NCBI GenBank assembly: GCA_009912235.1
Contig: WNDS01000001.1
Coordinates: forward strand, 372,001 to 436,000
Length of the DNA: 64,000 nucleotides
DNA from: Stenotrophomonas maltophilia
Lineage (GTDB): Bacteria; Pseudomonadota; Gammaproteobacteria; Xanthomonadales; Xanthomonadaceae
Direction: 5' to 3'
Positions 62,473 to 64,000 of this stretch are shown piece by piece; the stretch's first letter is position 1, and each line of letters starts with the position of its first letter. Below the pieces are notes generated by a model. That model made no database searches. It saw only the letters and a list, made by a program, of their open reading frames with translations, and was not told the DNA's origin. The translations under genes and the position numbers were made by a program.

Positions 62473-63357
62473 GTGGAACAGAAGCGCCATCAAACAGATG
62501 AGATTTTCAAGGACAAGGTCGCCATCGTCACTGGCGCTGCGCATGGGCTTGGACGGGCCTATGTGCAGGCGCTACTTGACCGTGGCGCGCGTGTAGTCGC
62601 CAGCGACCTGGGTACGGACAGGGCTGGAGAGGGTGCGAATAGTGCCTTGATCACCGAGGCGGTACGCGCCCTGCAGGCCGGCGAGGAACGCCTGATCGCC
62701 CACAGTGGGCGACTGGACCACGAGGCCGGCTGTCAGCAACTCGTGGAATTGGCCATCGCGCAGTTCGGCGCGCTGGACATCCTGATCCATAACGCTGGCT
62801 GGGTTGGCTACCAGTCCATTGAAGAGCAGGAAGATGATTTTCTTGAGCGCGCCATCGGCATCAACGTGCGCGCCCCCATCTGGTTTAGCAAGCACGCCTG
62901 GGTGCATCTCAAACAGTCTTCGTCAGCACGCGTTGTGCTGACTACATCCGACCGTGCAATGTACCGACGGTACGCGCAGCCAGGTCTGGCGGCCTACGCC
63001 GCCGGCAAGATGGCCCAAACAGGCATCATGAATGCCTTGAGCATGGAGGGCGAACCGCACGGCATCCTGGTCAATGCGATTTCCCCCGTCGCCAAGACCC
63101 GCATGTGGGGAGTGGCGCAGCCGCCCGAGGATCTCAAGCCGGAGTGGGTGGCCCCGGGTGTGCTGTATCTGGCCAGCCCGCTTTGCCAGGACACGGGTGT
63201 CATTCTGCGCGCCAGCAACGGACAGTTCACCGCCACCTGCTTCTGCGAGAACCCTGGCGTCGCCTACCCCACGAACCTGGCGCGGGTTGAATGTGCCAGT
63301 GTGGAGGACATTGCCGCGAACTGGCAGCGCATCAAGGAGTTCAGCGATACGCGATGA
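62473..63357 (+). CDS. short-chain dehydrogenase/reductase
   Basis: 294-aa classical SDR. Cofactor motif TGAAHGLGRAY (about 20-30), NAG in LIHNAGWVG, catalytic Ser in LTTSDRAMY and YAAGK (about 175-179). The C-terminal extension (NLARVECASVEDIAANWQRI) is like that of larger SDRs acting on acyl-CoA or steroid substrates. GGAGA precedes the GTG start at 62473. Same strand as the LysR gene. Substrate unknown. Confidence 0.83.
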   Translation: MEQKRHQTDEIFKDKVAIVTGAAHGLGRAYVQALLDRGARVVASDLGTDRAGEGANSALITEAVRALQAGEERLIAHSGRLDHEAGCQQLVELAIAQFGALDILIHNAGWVGYQSIEEQEDDFLERAIGINVRAPIWFSKHAWVHLKQSSSARVVLTTSDRAMYRRYAQPGLAAYAAGKMAQTGIMNALSMEGEPHGILVNAISPVAKTRMWGVAQPPEDLKPEWVAPGVLYLASPLCQDTGVILRASNGQFTATCFCENPGVAYPTNLARVECASVEDIAANWQRIKEFSDTR

Positions 63358-63831
63358 TCTCGGCCTGCACAGAATCGCCTTGGTCTCTGCCGATCCTGGT
63401 GAAAGTCCAGCGTGGGATGCGCGCAAGGGGGATTTTGTACTCGGCGGGAATGGTCTGGAAATGCTGTTAATCACCACCGCACGATCTGCATGACGCCCTC
63501 GGAACTGGGCGATTACCCGGACGCCGGAGACGTGTACGTCATTCGCCCCGAAGTCCCATGTATTCCACGCCACTTGTTCAAAGAGTGATGCCGTGTCTCT
63601 GGATCGTGGCCTCGTCGAACAGGACGAGCAGCAGTGGATCTTCGCCTTCTTCGTCGCTTTCCTGCCAAGGCAGCAACCAACGGTTTCCACGGCCCGTCGC
63701 GCCTCGCCCTGGCCAATGGCATCACGCCTTCGCGCTTGGCCGCCTTGCTGGCGCCGTGCCGGCAGGAAGAACCTGAAGTCGAAATCCCCCTGGCCGCAGT
63801 GCCGCTGCGGCATGGGAGTCAGGGTGAAATG
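63358..63831. other. ill-defined stretch with short frames, possible degraded genes
   Basis: 474 bases. Two short plus-strand frames look partly protein-like: one ending ARKGDFVLGGNGLEMLLIT (TGA at 63491-63493) without a start codon, and one of 32 codons overlapping it by ATGA (63490-63588, DYPDAGDVYVIRPEVPCIP). A third segment (PSRLALANGITPSRLAALLA, about 63700-63760) is in yet another frame. They may be remnants of one broken gene. No family recognised. Confidence 0.4.
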
Positions 63832-63856
63832 AAAAGGCCGGGGCATGGCCCCGGCC
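63832..63856 (-). terminator. intrinsic terminator of the DUF805 gene
   Basis: Nine-base GGCCGGGGC/GCCCCGGCC stem with a three-base loop; on the minus strand it is followed by TTTT. It starts 22 bases after the DUF805 stop. Confidence 0.82.
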
Positions 63857-63878
63857 TCCTGTCGACCACCGCTCGCGC

Positions 63879-64000
63879 TTACGGGCGCGGTGCGGGTGCG
63901 CCGAAACGGTTGTCACCCGGCGTGCTCGGCAGCAGGGTGAACACCAGCACCACCAGGCCACCGAACGGCGCCAGCGCCAGCAGGTACATCCAGCCGGACT
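63879..64000 (-). CDS. DUF805 inner-membrane protein, C-terminal part only
   Basis: The last 40 residues are in the window: SGWMYLLALAPFGGLVVLVF, then TLLPSTPGDNRFGAPAPRP and a TAA. This is the standard C-terminal helix and GxNRFG tail of DUF805 proteins (YhaH-like), small three- to four-span membrane proteins of unknown role. The gene continues beyond the right edge. Confidence 0.8.
   Translation of the reverse strand, partial: SGWMYLLALAPFGGLVVLVFTLLPSTPGDNRFGAPAPRP

Overview
The window is GC-rich chromosomal DNA from a gammaproteobacterium, most likely Stenotrophomonas (Xanthomonadaceae). The grounds are TonB-dependent receptors with linked lyases, SMAG-type GTAG hairpin repeats (53177-53266, 55508-55532), a GGGTCAG palindrome, an oxygen-dependent MesX/MesD methionine synthase locus and HmuTUV haem uptake. 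No tRNA or rRNA gene was seen.

Layout. 1-2072: broken TonB receptor. 2107-6775: methionine locus, with metR and a metF-like gene divergent from an FMN reductase, mesX and mesD. 6930-13107: small hypothetical gene, broken LysR gene with a divergent esterase, broken beta-helix protein, NemR-like regulator with a DJ-1/HchA-like gene and two matching operators, fasciclin protein. 13457-19935: glgX, a beta-lactamase-fold lipoprotein and several small membrane or exported proteins of unknown role. 19964-20168: a foldback element.

20400-32250 is an accessory island of visibly lower and patchier GC. It starts with decayed AraC and outer-membrane-protein fragments. It carries a two-gene hypothetical operon, a small ORF + DarT-like ADP-ribosyltransferase + RES-domain NADase operon, an IS256-type transposase remnant, a nucleotidyl-cyclase-like gene ending in an integron attC-like half site, an unknown gene, a 1,541-codon STAND NTPase with an N-terminal PD-(D/E)XK nuclease (two in-frame stops), and a KfrA_N-type DNA-binding protein. 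It reads as an anti-phage or toxin island. The DarT-like/RES operon and the cyclase-like cassette are the best candidates for something undescribed.

32270-45064: membrane protein, then an alginate utilisation locus: GntR regulator and TonB receptor on the minus strand; PL6 lyase, PL17 oligoalginate lyase, MFS transporter, DEH reductase, SGNH esterase and KDG kinase on the plus strand, mostly linked by ATGA overlaps. Together they import alginate oligomers, cut them to monomer, reduce DEH to KDG and phosphorylate KDG. 45604-55361: pepsin-like protein, nimR/nimT pair, BvgAS/EvgAS-like two-component pair, SapC, AT-hook-like protein, EF-G paralogue. 55826-61225: iron/haem operon (esterase, YncE-like protein, HmuT, HmuU, HmuV). 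61466-64000: LysR gene, SDR gene, a poorly defined stretch, and the 3' end of a DUF805 gene.

At least ten genes in 64 kb are broken by single-base events: seven TAG/TGA stops, each one G-to-A step from TGG, and five one-base indels, mostly homopolymer contractions. This is far above normal for a free-living bacterium. Consensus errors should be excluded before any of these is believed to be a true pseudogene.
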